The notes under the pieces were generated by a model that saw only the letters and a program-made list of their open reading frames with translations, was not told the DNA's origin and made no database searches. DNA of 64,000 nt, taken from assembly GCA_965206975.1 (NCBI GenBank), contig OZ242253.1, positions 1,550,001 through 1,614,000 on the forward strand. The letters are read 5' to 3'. Origin of the DNA: JAAXGI01 sp965206975 (lineage in GTDB: Bacteria > Gemmatimonadota > Gemmatimonadetes > Longimicrobiales > Gaopeijiaceae). A program made the position numbers and the translations under genes. The stretch's first letter is position 1. The number at the start of each line of letters is the position of its first letter. This document shows, in pieces, positions 43,834 through 52,752 of this stretch.

Positions 43834-45093
43834 GTGCCGACTCACTCAACACGCCAGCGGTTGGCTGCGCTCGCCACGCTGCTCGCCATGGCTACGATCA
43901 CCGGTTGTAGCTCGCCTGAGATCGCCGCGGAGCCGGGAGAAATGTCGCAGGGCAGCATGGGCAGTTCGCAATCGGGGATGCTCGTCCACGATGGCCAGGA
44001 GCTGTATGGGCACTACAACCAGCCGGAGCCCTTCCCGCAGCCGCTCCCCGACGACGATCACAGCCACAGCGGGTGGACGTGGGGATCCATGGGCGCGGTT
44101 TATGCTGAGAACCCCGACAAGATCTGGATCGCGACGCGGGGCGAGCTTCCCCTCCCGTCGGGGAATGCACCCTTTACTCCTTACGCCCTGATCGAGCCAT
44201 CTCGAGGCAACGCTCCACCCACCGACGACAACGGGAATCGGGGTTACGAGCGGAGATATCTCCATGTGATGATCGCCGTGAACTCGGATGGAGAGCTCGT
44301 CGAGTACTGGCCGCAGCACGATGCGCTCTTCGATGTCCGGGGCGGGCGCGGTCCGCACAAGATCAAGATCAACCCCTACGACAGTGACAAGCATATCTGG
44401 GTGGTGGATGACAACCTCCACCAGATTCACAAGTTCACCTACGAGGGAGAGCTCGTTCTGACGCACGGCGAGCGGGGGGTATCCGGGCGTGGCCCGAACA
44501 ACTTTGCGCGGCCGACGGACATCGCATGGCTCCCCGACGGCACGTACTTCATCAGCGATGGCTACGTGGGCACCCGCGTCGCGAAGTATGACGCCGACGA
44601 CAGCTTCATCATGGACTGGGGACAGGAGCCCGCGGACCCGGCGAACCCAGGCCCCTACGAGTTCGACACCGTGCACGCGATCACGATCAGCGAGGACCGC
44701 CTCCTCTACGTATCCGACCGGGCACACGCGCGGATCCAGGTGTTCGACGAGAACGGAGAGTTCCAGTTCATGTTCCCGACCGGGCCGCGGGGTGAGTCGC
44801 TCCCGTATGCGGTCGAGGTCATGAGCGACTCGTCGGGAGAGGAGGTCCTCTGGATCGCAGACGGGGGCACGGGTCGCATGCTCAAATTCGATCTTGAGGG
44901 GAACTTCCTCTACGGCTGGGGGACGCCGGGGAACGAGTACGGGCACTTCAACGGTCCGCACTCGATCACGACCGATCAGGACGGGAATCTGTACATCGCG
45001 GAGGTCTTCGCCGGGAGAGTGCAGAAGTTCGTCCCGAGGTCTGGTGCCGACCCCCGGAAGCTGGTGGGCCAGCAGCTGCGTGAGTACAATTGA
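43834..45093 (+). CDS. NHL-repeat beta-propeller lipoprotein
   Basis: A 419-aa exported protein from GTG 43834, which has AAGGAGG five bases upstream. The signal segment LAALATLLAMATITGC ends in a lipobox Cys. About six NHL blades follow, with repeats such as NNFARPTDIAWLPDGTYFIS, ILYVSDRAH-type strands (LLYVSDRAHARIQVFDENGE), and GPHSITTDQDGNLYIAEVFA. The plan resembles the propeller of peptidyl-alpha-hydroxyglycine lyases, but those catalytic residues cannot be confirmed. A perfect terminator follows directly. Confidence 0.86.
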   Translation: MPTHSTRQRLAALATLLAMATITGCSSPEIAAEPGEMSQGSMGSSQSGMLVHDGQELYGHYNQPEPFPQPLPDDDHSHSGWTWGSMGAVYAENPDKIWIATRGELPLPSGNAPFTPYALIEPSRGNAPPTDDNGNRGYERRYLHVMIAVNSDGELVEYWPQHDALFDVRGGRGPHKIKINPYDSDKHIWVVDDNLHQIHKFTYEGELVLTHGERGVSGRGPNNFARPTDIAWLPDGTYFISDGYVGTRVAKYDADDSFIMDWGQEPADPANPGPYEFDTVHAITISEDRLLYVSDRAHARIQVFDENGEFQFMFPTGPRGESLPYAVEVMSDSSGEEVLWIADGGTGRMLKFDLEGNFLYGWGTPGNEYGHFNGPHSITTDQDGNLYIAEVFAGRVQKFVPRSGADPRKLVGQQLREYN

Positions 45094-45110
45094 AGGCTAG
45101 GGAATCACGG

Positions 45111-45152
45111 GGGGGAGGCTCGGGGCACTGCGGTGCCCCGAGCCTCCCCCTT
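45111..45152 (+). terminator. strong hairpin terminator after the NHL lipoprotein
   Basis: A perfect 18-bp stem: 45111-45128 pairs with 45133-45150 around the loop TGCG. It is followed by only two Ts. It lies 18 bases after the NHL gene and also between convergent genes, so it may serve both. Confidence 0.82.
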
Positions 45153-45256
45153 GGACTGATCGATTCAGCTATGTCGTCGGCGAGGCAGAGTCGGGTCCGC
45201 AGCAAGCCCCGCTCCACGTCGAGGAGGACGGTGGTCGATCGGCGCCGGAGCCCGCG

Positions 45257-46108
45257 CTAGAGCGACCAGCGCGTGAAGTACCCTAGGATGAGCGACGTGC
45301 CCCCCGGGAGATTCTGTCCCCGGAGCGCTACTCGGAGCCCGAGGCTCACGGCGCCGGCGCCGACGGCGTAGGAAAGTCGCGGCATCACTTGGTGAAGCGA
45401 CCGTTCCGCTGTTCGAAGAGGGATGCCCTCGATCACGGGAGTGGTGACGCTCGTCATCCCCTCGATGGTGAGCTGCGCGCCGACCCGGCCAACGGTCCCC
45501 CCGATCTGCGCGAGGTAGAACGCCTCGTCGGCGTAATCCCTCTTCGCGGGTTCATTCGGCTCCCGCCACCGGTATCCTGCCCAACCGCTCACGTACAGAT
45601 CGGCGGGCCAGAAGGAGCGCCCGAGTTCACCGATCACCTCCCAGTCGGTCTGGCCGTCCCCGAGCGGGATGACCTCGGAATCCACGGCGAAGTCTCCGAC
45701 GCTGACCTTCGTGCCACCCCGGATCGAGAAGGGAAGGTCGGATCCGAGGTACCGGAGGGGCGCGATCCGCAGGTAGAGCTTCGTGTCGCCGATCCCGGAA
45801 CGGAGGCGATCGGCTCGGAAGTCGTCGTAACGGAGCCGGTGGTAGGGCAGCTGAATCCATCCGTCCACCCCGGGGAGAAGCCCGCCTGCCAGGGTCAGGA
45901 AGGCGGAGGTACTCACCGCGTGACCTCCCGCGAAAAAGTCCCGGAGCTGGCCGTCGAACTCGAAGGCCTCCCGCGTGTCGAGGTAGTAGACCGATACGTC
46001 GGCCCACCCCTCGCCGGGTTCGGAAACCCACTGCCCCCCCACGGTTCCCGGGATGAGGCTGCCTGCGAACCACGCAACGCGGATTGCCCGACTCGTAGTC
46101 AACCGCAT
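45257..46108 (-). CDS. outer-membrane beta-barrel protein (phenol-MetA-like)
   Basis: A 283-aa exported protein with signal peptide (IRVAWFAGSLIPGTVGG). The mature part has short alternating amphipathic strands: WADVSVYYLDTREAFEF, GVDGWIQLPYHRLRYDDF, GDTKLYLRIAPLRY, FSIRGGTKVSVGDFAVDSE and a C-terminal SLILGYFTRWSL. This is the pattern of the MetA-pathway/transporter barrel family, thought to pass hydrophobic or aromatic substrates. The last residue is Leu rather than the usual terminal Phe or Trp. It is divergent from a secreted FAH-fold enzyme, which may use what it admits. Confidence 0.75.
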   Translation of the reverse strand: MRLTTSRAIRVAWFAGSLIPGTVGGQWVSEPGEGWADVSVYYLDTREAFEFDGQLRDFFAGGHAVSTSAFLTLAGGLLPGVDGWIQLPYHRLRYDDFRADRLRSGIGDTKLYLRIAPLRYLGSDLPFSIRGGTKVSVGDFAVDSEVIPLGDGQTDWEVIGELGRSFWPADLYVSGWAGYRWREPNEPAKRDYADEAFYLAQIGGTVGRVGAQLTIEGMTSVTTPVIEGIPLRTAERSLHQVMPRLSYAVGAGAVSLGLRVALRGQNLPGGTSLILGYFTRWSL

Positions 46109-46228
46109 CCCTCCTCATTTGCCCGGCGAATCTCGAGGCCTAAATCCTGCTGGCCGTACCGTCCTTCCCTCCGGCGTATACTCCCTTCGGGCCCCAGAGG
46201 GCTCGACCGATCGATGTCTGCAGTCCGC

Positions 46229-46257
46229 TTGACATCACCGCTCCGAGAGCATAGCAA
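46229..46257 (+). promoter_or_regulatory. candidate promoter of the secreted FAH-fold gene
   Basis: A perfect TTGACA (46229-46234), a 17-base spacer and TAGCAA (46252-46257). The leader to the ATG at 46313 would be about 50 bases. The -10 is a moderate match. Confidence 0.48.
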
Positions 46258-46312
46258 TAAAGGGCTTACCACCCCGCGATTTCCTCGCAACCCCTTGCTC
46301 CTGAGGTTGACA

Positions 46313-47452
46313 ATGCGATCTGTCGTCACGTTAGCAGCGCTTCTGGCGCTATCCGGCGGCGTCTCGGGCCAGATGCCCGATGTCGCCGAACCCTTCAAGG
46401 TGGGAACCTTCGAGTTCAGTGACGGGCCGGGCGTGGGACTCGTCTACCGGGACGCCCTGATCGCAGAGCTGAACGCCGCGAACTCCGCGCTCGAGACGGA
46501 TCCGGCCTATCCGGCGATCCCGATGCCTGAGGATCTGATCGAGCTCATCGGCCGCTACGAGTACGGGCTCAAATACCGGCTCTACGAGATCACGAATTAC
46601 CTGGTCGAGAATGGTCGACTCCAGGGGAGCGGTAGCGCGGACTTCGTCCACGACGTGGATGACATCCACATCCTGCCCCCGCTCCAGTATCCGGGGAAGA
46701 TCCTGAACGCGGCCGTGAACTTCTACACCCACGTCAGCGAGGGTGCAGGTCCGGACGAGAGGGCCGCCGCCCAGCGCCAGCGGCGCGAGGATCGGGGCGT
46801 ACCGTATCTATTCCTGAAGCCCGCACGCGGCGCGGTCATCACGACGGGCGACCCGATCGTGATCCCCTACGGCCGCGACCGTACGGATTGGGAGGTCGAG
46901 CTCGGAGCCGTGATCGGGACGACTGCTCAGTACGTGACCGCTGCCGAGGCGCAGGGCCACGTCTTCGGGTACATAGTCAGCATCGACGTCTCCGACCGGG
47001 GCGGGCGCCCGCCGGGAGGCTATGGCCAGGGCCAGGACTGGTTCGTCGGCAAGGGGCATCAGACCTTCGCGCCGCAGGGTCCGTGGATTGCCCCCAAGGA
47101 GTTCTTCGGGGACCCGATGGAGAACTTCCGGCAGACGCTGAGCGTCGGTGGCCAGATGCTCCAGGACTCAGGCCCCGGCGATATGATTCACTCGCTCTGG
47201 GAGCTCATCGAGTATGCCTCCTCGATCATCGCGCTTTACCCGGGTGACGTGATCAACAACGGAACCTCTGGGGGAACCCTGGGTGGCTCGACGGACGTTC
47301 GGGGCGATAGCGGGTACCTCCGGCCCGGTGAGGTCATCGAGGCCACGATCGATGGGATCGGCACGCTTCGCCACACTGCGGTTGCGGAGGAGCGGCCCGC
47401 AGGCGACATGGGCGTCAGACTGCCCCCGGTGAGCAGTTACCGGGACAACTGA
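46313..47452 (+). CDS. exported fumarylacetoacetate hydrolase-family protein
   Basis: A 379-aa FAH-fold protein with a signal peptide: MRSVVTLAALLALSGGVSGQ, cleavage near residue 20. GAGGT lies five bases before ATG 46313. FAH signatures are clear: ILNAAVNFYTHVSE, FLKPARGAVITTGDPI, the metal-site DWEVELGAVIG and SIDVSDRGG, and a NNGTSGGTLGGS loop. FAH enzymes cleave C-C bonds of 1,3-diketo acids and are nearly always cytosolic, so the export signal is unusual. A strong terminator follows. Confidence 0.88.
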   Translation: MRSVVTLAALLALSGGVSGQMPDVAEPFKVGTFEFSDGPGVGLVYRDALIAELNAANSALETDPAYPAIPMPEDLIELIGRYEYGLKYRLYEITNYLVENGRLQGSGSADFVHDVDDIHILPPLQYPGKILNAAVNFYTHVSEGAGPDERAAAQRQRREDRGVPYLFLKPARGAVITTGDPIVIPYGRDRTDWEVELGAVIGTTAQYVTAAEAQGHVFGYIVSIDVSDRGGRPPGGYGQGQDWFVGKGHQTFAPQGPWIAPKEFFGDPMENFRQTLSVGGQMLQDSGPGDMIHSLWELIEYASSIIALYPGDVINNGTSGGTLGGSTDVRGDSGYLRPGEVIEATIDGIGTLRHTAVAEERPAGDMGVRLPPVSSYRDN

Positions 47453-47502
47453 GTCGGATCCTTAATCTTCGCGCGACGGTCGTAGTCCAGATCGACAGAG
47501 CG

Positions 47503-47543
47503 ATGCGCCGGCCGGTTCCAAGAACCGGCCGGCGCATTTATTT
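47503..47543 (+). terminator. rho-independent terminator after the FAH-fold gene
   Basis: A perfect 15-bp stem (47503-47517 with 47523-47537), loop CCAAG, then TTATTT. This is a textbook intrinsic terminator 50 bases after the gene. Confidence 0.92.
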
Positions 47544-47978
47544 GGGTGACGCGGTCCGCGGCTTCGGATGGGTGGCGGCGCGAGCGTGACAGGGGGGGAG
47601 CGTGGGGGTATTTTCCGTTCCGCCTTTCCCGCCTTTCCCGGCGGGCCGCGCGAGAGACTTCTTGGGGCGAGGGAACCGGATCGCTCTGGGAGTAGAGATT
47701 TGCCCCGGCCGGTCCGTGCCCGTGGAGGGCGCCCCTGAACCTCTCGGAACGGCAGTCTCTCACGATCTCATCCGACGGAGGGCGAGGGTGCTCCCGCACT
47801 CTCTCGACCGGCCGGCAGCGTCGGCAACGGTCACTGACGTGCCTTGGGCATCGCGACTCCTCCCGCTCTCGGGGCTCGTCGCAGTGGCCCCAGCCGGTCG
47901 GGGCGCGGGGAGCGAGAGAACGCTTTCTTCCGGGGAAAACCCGGGGATGCCAATGACTCCGAATCGGGAGCTCCCAGC
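47544..47978. other. 435-bp spacer, no gene recognised
   Basis: Between the terminator and the alpha/beta hydrolase gene. The hydrolase frame stays open upstream to 47844, but that part lacks a ribosome site and reads as low-complexity sequence. No promoter could be picked confidently. Confidence 0.48.
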
Positions 47979-49925
47979 ATGATGACGCCGCTCCGGCGGA
48001 TCACGGTCATCCTCCCGGGGGCACTCCTCTTCCTCGTTGTGCTCGCGGGCGATTCGCTCGCGCAAGTCACGCGAACGGAGATCAGCGTGGCGGAGTCCCC
48101 CACGTTTGGCGGCGAGCACTTCGGCGACGTCGGCGCGTACGAACGCCTCCGAGGCACGGTTCACGGCGAGATCGATCCGGCCGACCGGAGGCACCAGGGG
48201 ATCGTCCACCTCGGGTCCGCTCCCCGAAATGAGCGGGGACGAGTGGAGTACAGCGCCACGGTGGAGATCTACCGGCCCGCGGAGATGGGGCGATGGAATG
48301 GGGTGCTCTACTACACGGTGCCGAATCGCGGCCGGTCGCGGGTCCCGGACCGCGCGCTCCTAGAACGGGGATTTGCCTTCGTGATGGTGGGTTGGCAGGG
48401 CGACCTCGCCTCCACCGAGACGAACATCGCCGCCGCACTTCCCACGCCAGGGAATCCGGATGACTTCCCGATCGTGGGCACCGCCGTCGAGGAGTTCATC
48501 TTCGGGGACAACGAGGCGATCTCGACGGCCAGGCTCACCTATCCTGCCGCATCGCTCGACCCAGCCGGGGCAAGCCTCACGGTTCGAGGAACCCAGGCCG
48601 GTCCCCGGGCGTCCCCGACGGACCTCCACTGGAGCTACGAGGGTCCGAGCCGGATCCGGATCGAGCGACCCGCCGGATTCGACGGCGGAGCGATCTACGA
48701 GTTCATCTACGAGGCGCGCGACCCCATCGTCATGGGCCTCGGGTTCGCAGCGATGCGGGATGCGATCTCGCTCTTCCGCTACGAGACGGCGGATGGGGAG
48801 GGAAACGGGAACCCATTCTTCTCCGAAGGGCCCCCGAGGACGGTGCTCTCCATCGGGATCTCCCAGAGCGGAAGGTATCTGAGGGATTTCCTCTACCAGG
48901 GGTTCAACGAGGATCTCGCGGGGCGGATCGTCTTCGACGGGATGCACGCGGATATCGCCGGCTCCCGAAAGACCTTTACGAACTACGAGTTCGGTCAGCC
49001 CGGGCGCTGGCAGAAGCAGCACGAGGACCACCTCTTTCCAGGGGACCAGTTCCCCTTCACCTACTCGACGCTCACCGATCCGGTCAGCGGACGGACGGAC
49101 GGACTCCTCGTCCGGTGTTCGGTGACCCGGACGTGCCCGAAGATTATCCACACGGACGGTGAGGCGGAATTGTGGCAGGCCCGCGCCTCGCTCGTCGTCA
49201 CGGATCCCGTGGGGCGGGATGTGGTGCTCCCCGAGAACGTCCGCGCCTACCTCCTGGCGGGGACCGAGCACGGCGGGGGCGGGGGCGTGCATGTGGAGTC
49301 GCCCACCCCCGGTATATGCCAGAATGTCCGGAATCCCATGGATCTGGGCCAGATCCGGACCGCACTCACCGTTGCGCTTCACGAGTGGGTGGAAGATGGG
49401 GTCGAGTCGCCACCGAGCCGCTTCCCCTCAGTTAGCGGCGGTGGGCTCCGCCACGCGGCGGAGATCGGGTTTCCGGAGATCCCGGGCGTAATCTACTCGG
49501 GAAGCTACAACCCCCTTCGCCTCCTCGATCACCGCTCGATCCCGCCCAGTCAGGGGGACTCGTACGCGGTGCTCGTCGGACGCGTGGATGCGGACGGGAA
49601 CATGATCGACGGAGTGAGGCACCCGAATCTCGCCGTGCCAATCGGAACGTACACGGGCTGGAATCTGAGGCGGGAAGGGTTCGCCGAGGGGGGTCAGTGC
49701 GGGGGATCCGGTTCCTTCATCCCCTTCGCCGCCACTGCGGTCGCTCGCCGGGCCTCGGGGGACCCGAGGCTTTCGATCGAGGAGCGCTATCCTACGCACG
49801 ATGGGTACGTCGAGGCGGTCTCGCACGAGGCGGAAGCGCTCGTCGAGGAGCGGTTCCTCCTCCCGGGCGACGCGGCGGAGATCGTCGAGCGGGCCCGGAT
49901 CAGTTCGGTGGGGAGAGAGCGTTGA
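47979..49925 (+). CDS. exported alpha/beta-hydrolase domain protein
   Basis: A 648-aa protein with a signal peptide (MMTPLRRITVILPGALLFLVV, ending at LAQ). The mature part is an alpha/beta hydrolase domain of the large secreted type: VLYYTVPNRGRSRVPDRALLERGF, then VLSIGISQSGRYLRDFLYQG, whose GxSxSG carries the presumed nucleophile Ser, and a IVFDGMHADIAGSR strand. Esterase or lactonase activity on a secreted or plant-type substrate is likely, but the substrate is unknown. GGGAG lies about eight bases before the start. It is followed after 49 bases by a PQQ dehydrogenase. Confidence 0.82.
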   Translation: MMTPLRRITVILPGALLFLVVLAGDSLAQVTRTEISVAESPTFGGEHFGDVGAYERLRGTVHGEIDPADRRHQGIVHLGSAPRNERGRVEYSATVEIYRPAEMGRWNGVLYYTVPNRGRSRVPDRALLERGFAFVMVGWQGDLASTETNIAAALPTPGNPDDFPIVGTAVEEFIFGDNEAISTARLTYPAASLDPAGASLTVRGTQAGPRASPTDLHWSYEGPSRIRIERPAGFDGGAIYEFIYEARDPIVMGLGFAAMRDAISLFRYETADGEGNGNPFFSEGPPRTVLSIGISQSGRYLRDFLYQGFNEDLAGRIVFDGMHADIAGSRKTFTNYEFGQPGRWQKQHEDHLFPGDQFPFTYSTLTDPVSGRTDGLLVRCSVTRTCPKIIHTDGEAELWQARASLVVTDPVGRDVVLPENVRAYLLAGTEHGGGGGVHVESPTPGICQNVRNPMDLGQIRTALTVALHEWVEDGVESPPSRFPSVSGGGLRHAAEIGFPEIPGVIYSGSYNPLRLLDHRSIPPSQGDSYAVLVGRVDADGNMIDGVRHPNLAVPIGTYTGWNLRREGFAEGGQCGGSGSFIPFAATAVARRASGDPRLSIEERYPTHDGYVEAVSHEAEALVEERFLLPGDAAEIVERARISSVGRER

Positions 49926-49974
49926 ACGAGGGGGCGGCGCTCGCCGGTCCCGGACCAAAACGGAGTAGCAGAAC

Positions 49975-51408
49975 ATGTCCTTGAGCCTGAGGCTACACCC
50001 CGGTCGAGTCCTAGTCGCCGCACTCCTTGCAGCGACTCCCGTCCACGCCCAGATGTCGAACGATCCCTTCGAGACGCCGCTCTCGGCGAACGGGGATGTG
50101 ATCCGGGTCGACTATGAAGAATTTACCGAGATCCCGGATGTCGGGGGCGAGACGTCCCGGATGATGCAGCTTCAGGATGAACCGGTAAGCGGCCGGATGT
50201 TCCTGAACGGGATGCGTGGACCGATCTACACCATCGGCTACGATGGAAGTATCGCCATGTACCTCGATATCAGCGCCCCTGCGTGGGGTGTCGCCGTCGA
50301 GTCCGGCGGGCGGGAGCGCGGCTTTCAGAGCTTCGCGCTTCACCCGCAGTTCGGGGAAGCGGGCACCCCGGGTTACGGGAAGCTCTACGCCTGGACGGAC
50401 ACGAACAACCCCGCCCCGGCCCCCGACTTCGTCTCGGGGGGTGGGGAGGACTCGCACGACACCGTCCTCCTCGAATGGACGGCGAGCGATGCCTCCGGCG
50501 CGCGCTACGGCGGGGAGGCGCCCCGGGAGGTGATGCGCTTCGAGCAGCCATTCGGGAACCACAACGGTGGGCAGATCGGCTTCAACCCGCTCTCTTCGCC
50601 GGGGGATGCAGACTTCGGGCTCCTCTATATGGGAGTTGCGGACGGGGGGAGCGGCGGGGATCCGCTCGATCTCTCTCAGAACCTGGCCTCGGGGTTCGGG
50701 AAGATCTTCCGCATCGATCCGCTCGGTTCCGACAGCGCGAACGGAGCGTACGGGATCCCGGCGGACAACCCCTTCGCGGGCGACGGCGATCCCGATACGC
50801 TGGGCGCGATCTACGCCTACGGCGTCCGAAACCCGCAGCGATTCGGGTGGGATCCGGAGAACGGGAACCTGTTTCTCGCGGATATCGGGCAGAACATCGT
50901 GGAGGAGCTCAGCATCGTGACGCGGGGGGCGAACCTGGGGTGGAATGACTGGGAGGGAAGCTACCGATTCATCAGCCGCCAGGCGGTCGATCTCGCTGCG
51001 TCGAGGAGCGACCCGAGCGTTACTTACCCGGTCGCGGAGTATGGGCAGCTCGATCCTTTCTTCCAGCCCCAGTCCGCCGCTTCCGGAGTCTACGTCTACC
51101 GGGGAGCCGAGATCCCCCAGCTCGCGGATCTCGTGCTCTTCACGGATCTTCCGAGCGGGGAGATCCTTCACATCGACGCGGACGACCTCCCCGAAGGGGG
51201 TCAGGCGGAGATCGGTCGGGTGCTCCTGAACGACGGGGGTGAGGCCAGGACGATCCTCGATATCGTGCGGGCGACGAATCTGGAGCAGGGACGTGACCCA
51301 GCGACTCGCGTGGATCTCCACCTGGCGGCAGGTCCGGGCGATCAGGTCTTTCTCCTGAACAAGCACGACGGGATCCTGCGGCGCCTGGTTCCGGACGTCG
51401 ATCCTTGA
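49975..51408 (+). CDS. exported PQQ-dependent sugar dehydrogenase (glucose/sorbosone type)
   Basis: A 477-aa soluble PQQ-type sugar dehydrogenase. The signal peptide ends VHAQ. The six-bladed propeller has GFQSFALHPQFGE, the catalytic His region FGNHNGGQIGFNP, GSGGDPLDLSQNLASGFGKIFRID and YAYGVRNPQRFGWDPENGNLFLADIGQN, all typical of the GSDH/YliI family. It oxidises sugars or aldoses in the periplasm and passes electrons onwards. It lies 49 bases after the exported hydrolase and is probably co-transcribed with it. Confidence 0.92.
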   Translation: MSLSLRLHPGRVLVAALLAATPVHAQMSNDPFETPLSANGDVIRVDYEEFTEIPDVGGETSRMMQLQDEPVSGRMFLNGMRGPIYTIGYDGSIAMYLDISAPAWGVAVESGGRERGFQSFALHPQFGEAGTPGYGKLYAWTDTNNPAPAPDFVSGGGEDSHDTVLLEWTASDASGARYGGEAPREVMRFEQPFGNHNGGQIGFNPLSSPGDADFGLLYMGVADGGSGGDPLDLSQNLASGFGKIFRIDPLGSDSANGAYGIPADNPFAGDGDPDTLGAIYAYGVRNPQRFGWDPENGNLFLADIGQNIVEELSIVTRGANLGWNDWEGSYRFISRQAVDLAASRSDPSVTYPVAEYGQLDPFFQPQSAASGVYVYRGAEIPQLADLVLFTDLPSGEILHIDADDLPEGGQAEIGRVLLNDGGEARTILDIVRATNLEQGRDPATRVDLHLAAGPGDQVFLLNKHDGILRRLVPDVDP

Positions 51409-51701
51409 CCCGGACGGGAGTGGCGCGTCAGGGCCCAGGGGCCGGGGCTGTCCGGGTCGGGAAGGCGGGTCCGCGACGCCCGCCGGAGGAGAGGCTGCCA
51501 TCCTGCGCCAACGAGGATCTACGGCACCCGAGCTGAAGGGGGGCACGGCGATCGCGGCAGGATCGCCGCCGGTCGCGGCCGCGTGTTCGGTCCTCCTCCG
51601 GTGGCTCAGGGTCGTCGGTGCCGCTCACTACAGCTCTCCGACCGATGCGGAGCAGGGGCCGCGAGGCATTCGGTATTCGGGAGGCGCGCCGTCAGGCTCC
51701 C

Positions 51702-52721
51702 TCAGCAGACGTCCCCGAGCACGCCACCGCCGCCACAGTAGCTCACATCCTGGAGTTGGACCCGCAGCCCGTCCGGATCCGTGAAGTAGAGTTCGGGCGT
51801 TCCACCGGGGGCTCCTCCCCGATTCGGCATCCGCATGCTCACGTATGATATGAGGGGCACGCTGGCAGCCTCTCCCTCGGCCCGCGGGCGGATCCCGTAG
51901 TCGGCCAGCGTGGCCAGGATCGCCTCCGTCTCGAACCCCTCCGTGGCGAGGCAGACGTGGTTGATCAGCCCGCCGCCGGAGCCGCCGGTGAACATGAGGA
52001 ACTGGGTGCCGCCGCCGTCGATGTCCAAGGCGGCCGCCGCCGCTTGGTACACCTGGGCACGGGCCCCGAAGACGTCTCCGTAGAAGGCGTTCGCGCGCTC
52101 CGGGTCGGCGACGTTGTTCGTGAAGTGGTTGAGATCGCGCACCGGGATGAGCCCGGCCGAGTCCGTCGCCTCCACCGGTCCGCAGGTGTTCCCCAGAGGC
52201 CCACGCCCTCCGCAGTGGCTCGGGTCCACGATCTGAAGGACGATCCCGTGCGGATCGCCGAGAAAGAGCTCCCGCGTTCCTTCCGGCCCACCTCCCCTCT
52301 CCGGCCCGCGGAGCTCCGTCCAGCTCTGCATCGCCGGATCCGCCGGGGCACCCTCTCCCGCGTGACGCACCCCGTGGCCGGAGAGCTCGTCGATCGCGCG
52401 CGCGACGTCCAAGGCCTCGACGGCGATCCCCATCCGGCCGATCCCGGGCGCCGCCCCGGGAGAGACAGGCCGAAGCGCAATGTACTGGGGGCCGTCCCCG
52501 ATGCGAAGGACGATGGTCCGGCCCTGGCGCGCCTGGACGGGGAGGCCAAGGAGGCCCTGGTAGAAGTCGAGCGAGCGCTCCGGATCCGCGACGTCGAGGA
52601 CCGCGTGGTTCAGGCTCGCGGCGGCGAGCCTCCGGCGCGGGATGAGGGGCCCGAGCCCCGGGAGGGCCGCGGCCGCGGCGACGGACGTGAGGAAGGCGCG
52701 GCGGTCCACCATAGCGCTCAT
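51702..52721 (-). CDS. Tat-exported double-VOC (glyoxalase-fold) protein
   Basis: A 339-aa protein from ATG 52721, with AGGAG seven bases upstream. The N-terminus carries a twin-arginine signal (VDRRAFLTSVAAAAALPGLG). Two VOC/glyoxalase domains follow: LNHAVLDVADPERSLDFYQGLLG (residues ~35-175) and LNHFTNNVADPERANAFYGDVFG (~200-330). Each ends in the same kind of short tail, SHCGGRGPLGNTCG and SYCGGGGVLGDVC, a matched repeat. VOC domains bind a metal ion and catalyse isomerisation or dioxygenation. Substrate unknown. A Tat signal suggests the metal is loaded in the cytoplasm. Confidence 0.88.
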   Translation of the reverse strand: MSAMVDRRAFLTSVAAAAALPGLGPLIPRRRLAAASLNHAVLDVADPERSLDFYQGLLGLPVQARQGRTIVLRIGDGPQYIALRPVSPGAAPGIGRMGIAVEALDVARAIDELSGHGVRHAGEGAPADPAMQSWTELRGPERGGGPEGTRELFLGDPHGIVLQIVDPSHCGGRGPLGNTCGPVEATDSAGLIPVRDLNHFTNNVADPERANAFYGDVFGARAQVYQAAAAALDIDGGGTQFLMFTGGSGGGLINHVCLATEGFETEAILATLADYGIRPRAEGEAASVPLISYVSMRMPNRGGAPGGTPELYFTDPDGLRVQLQDVSYCGGGGVLGDVC

Positions 52722-52752
52722 CGATCGACTCCTTGTCACCTGTGCATGGAGA

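Noticed and set aside
45389..46312. In-frame extension upstream of the FAH-fold gene
   Set aside because: It runs antisense through the barrel gene and the candidate promoter. The signal peptide at 46313 is the natural start.
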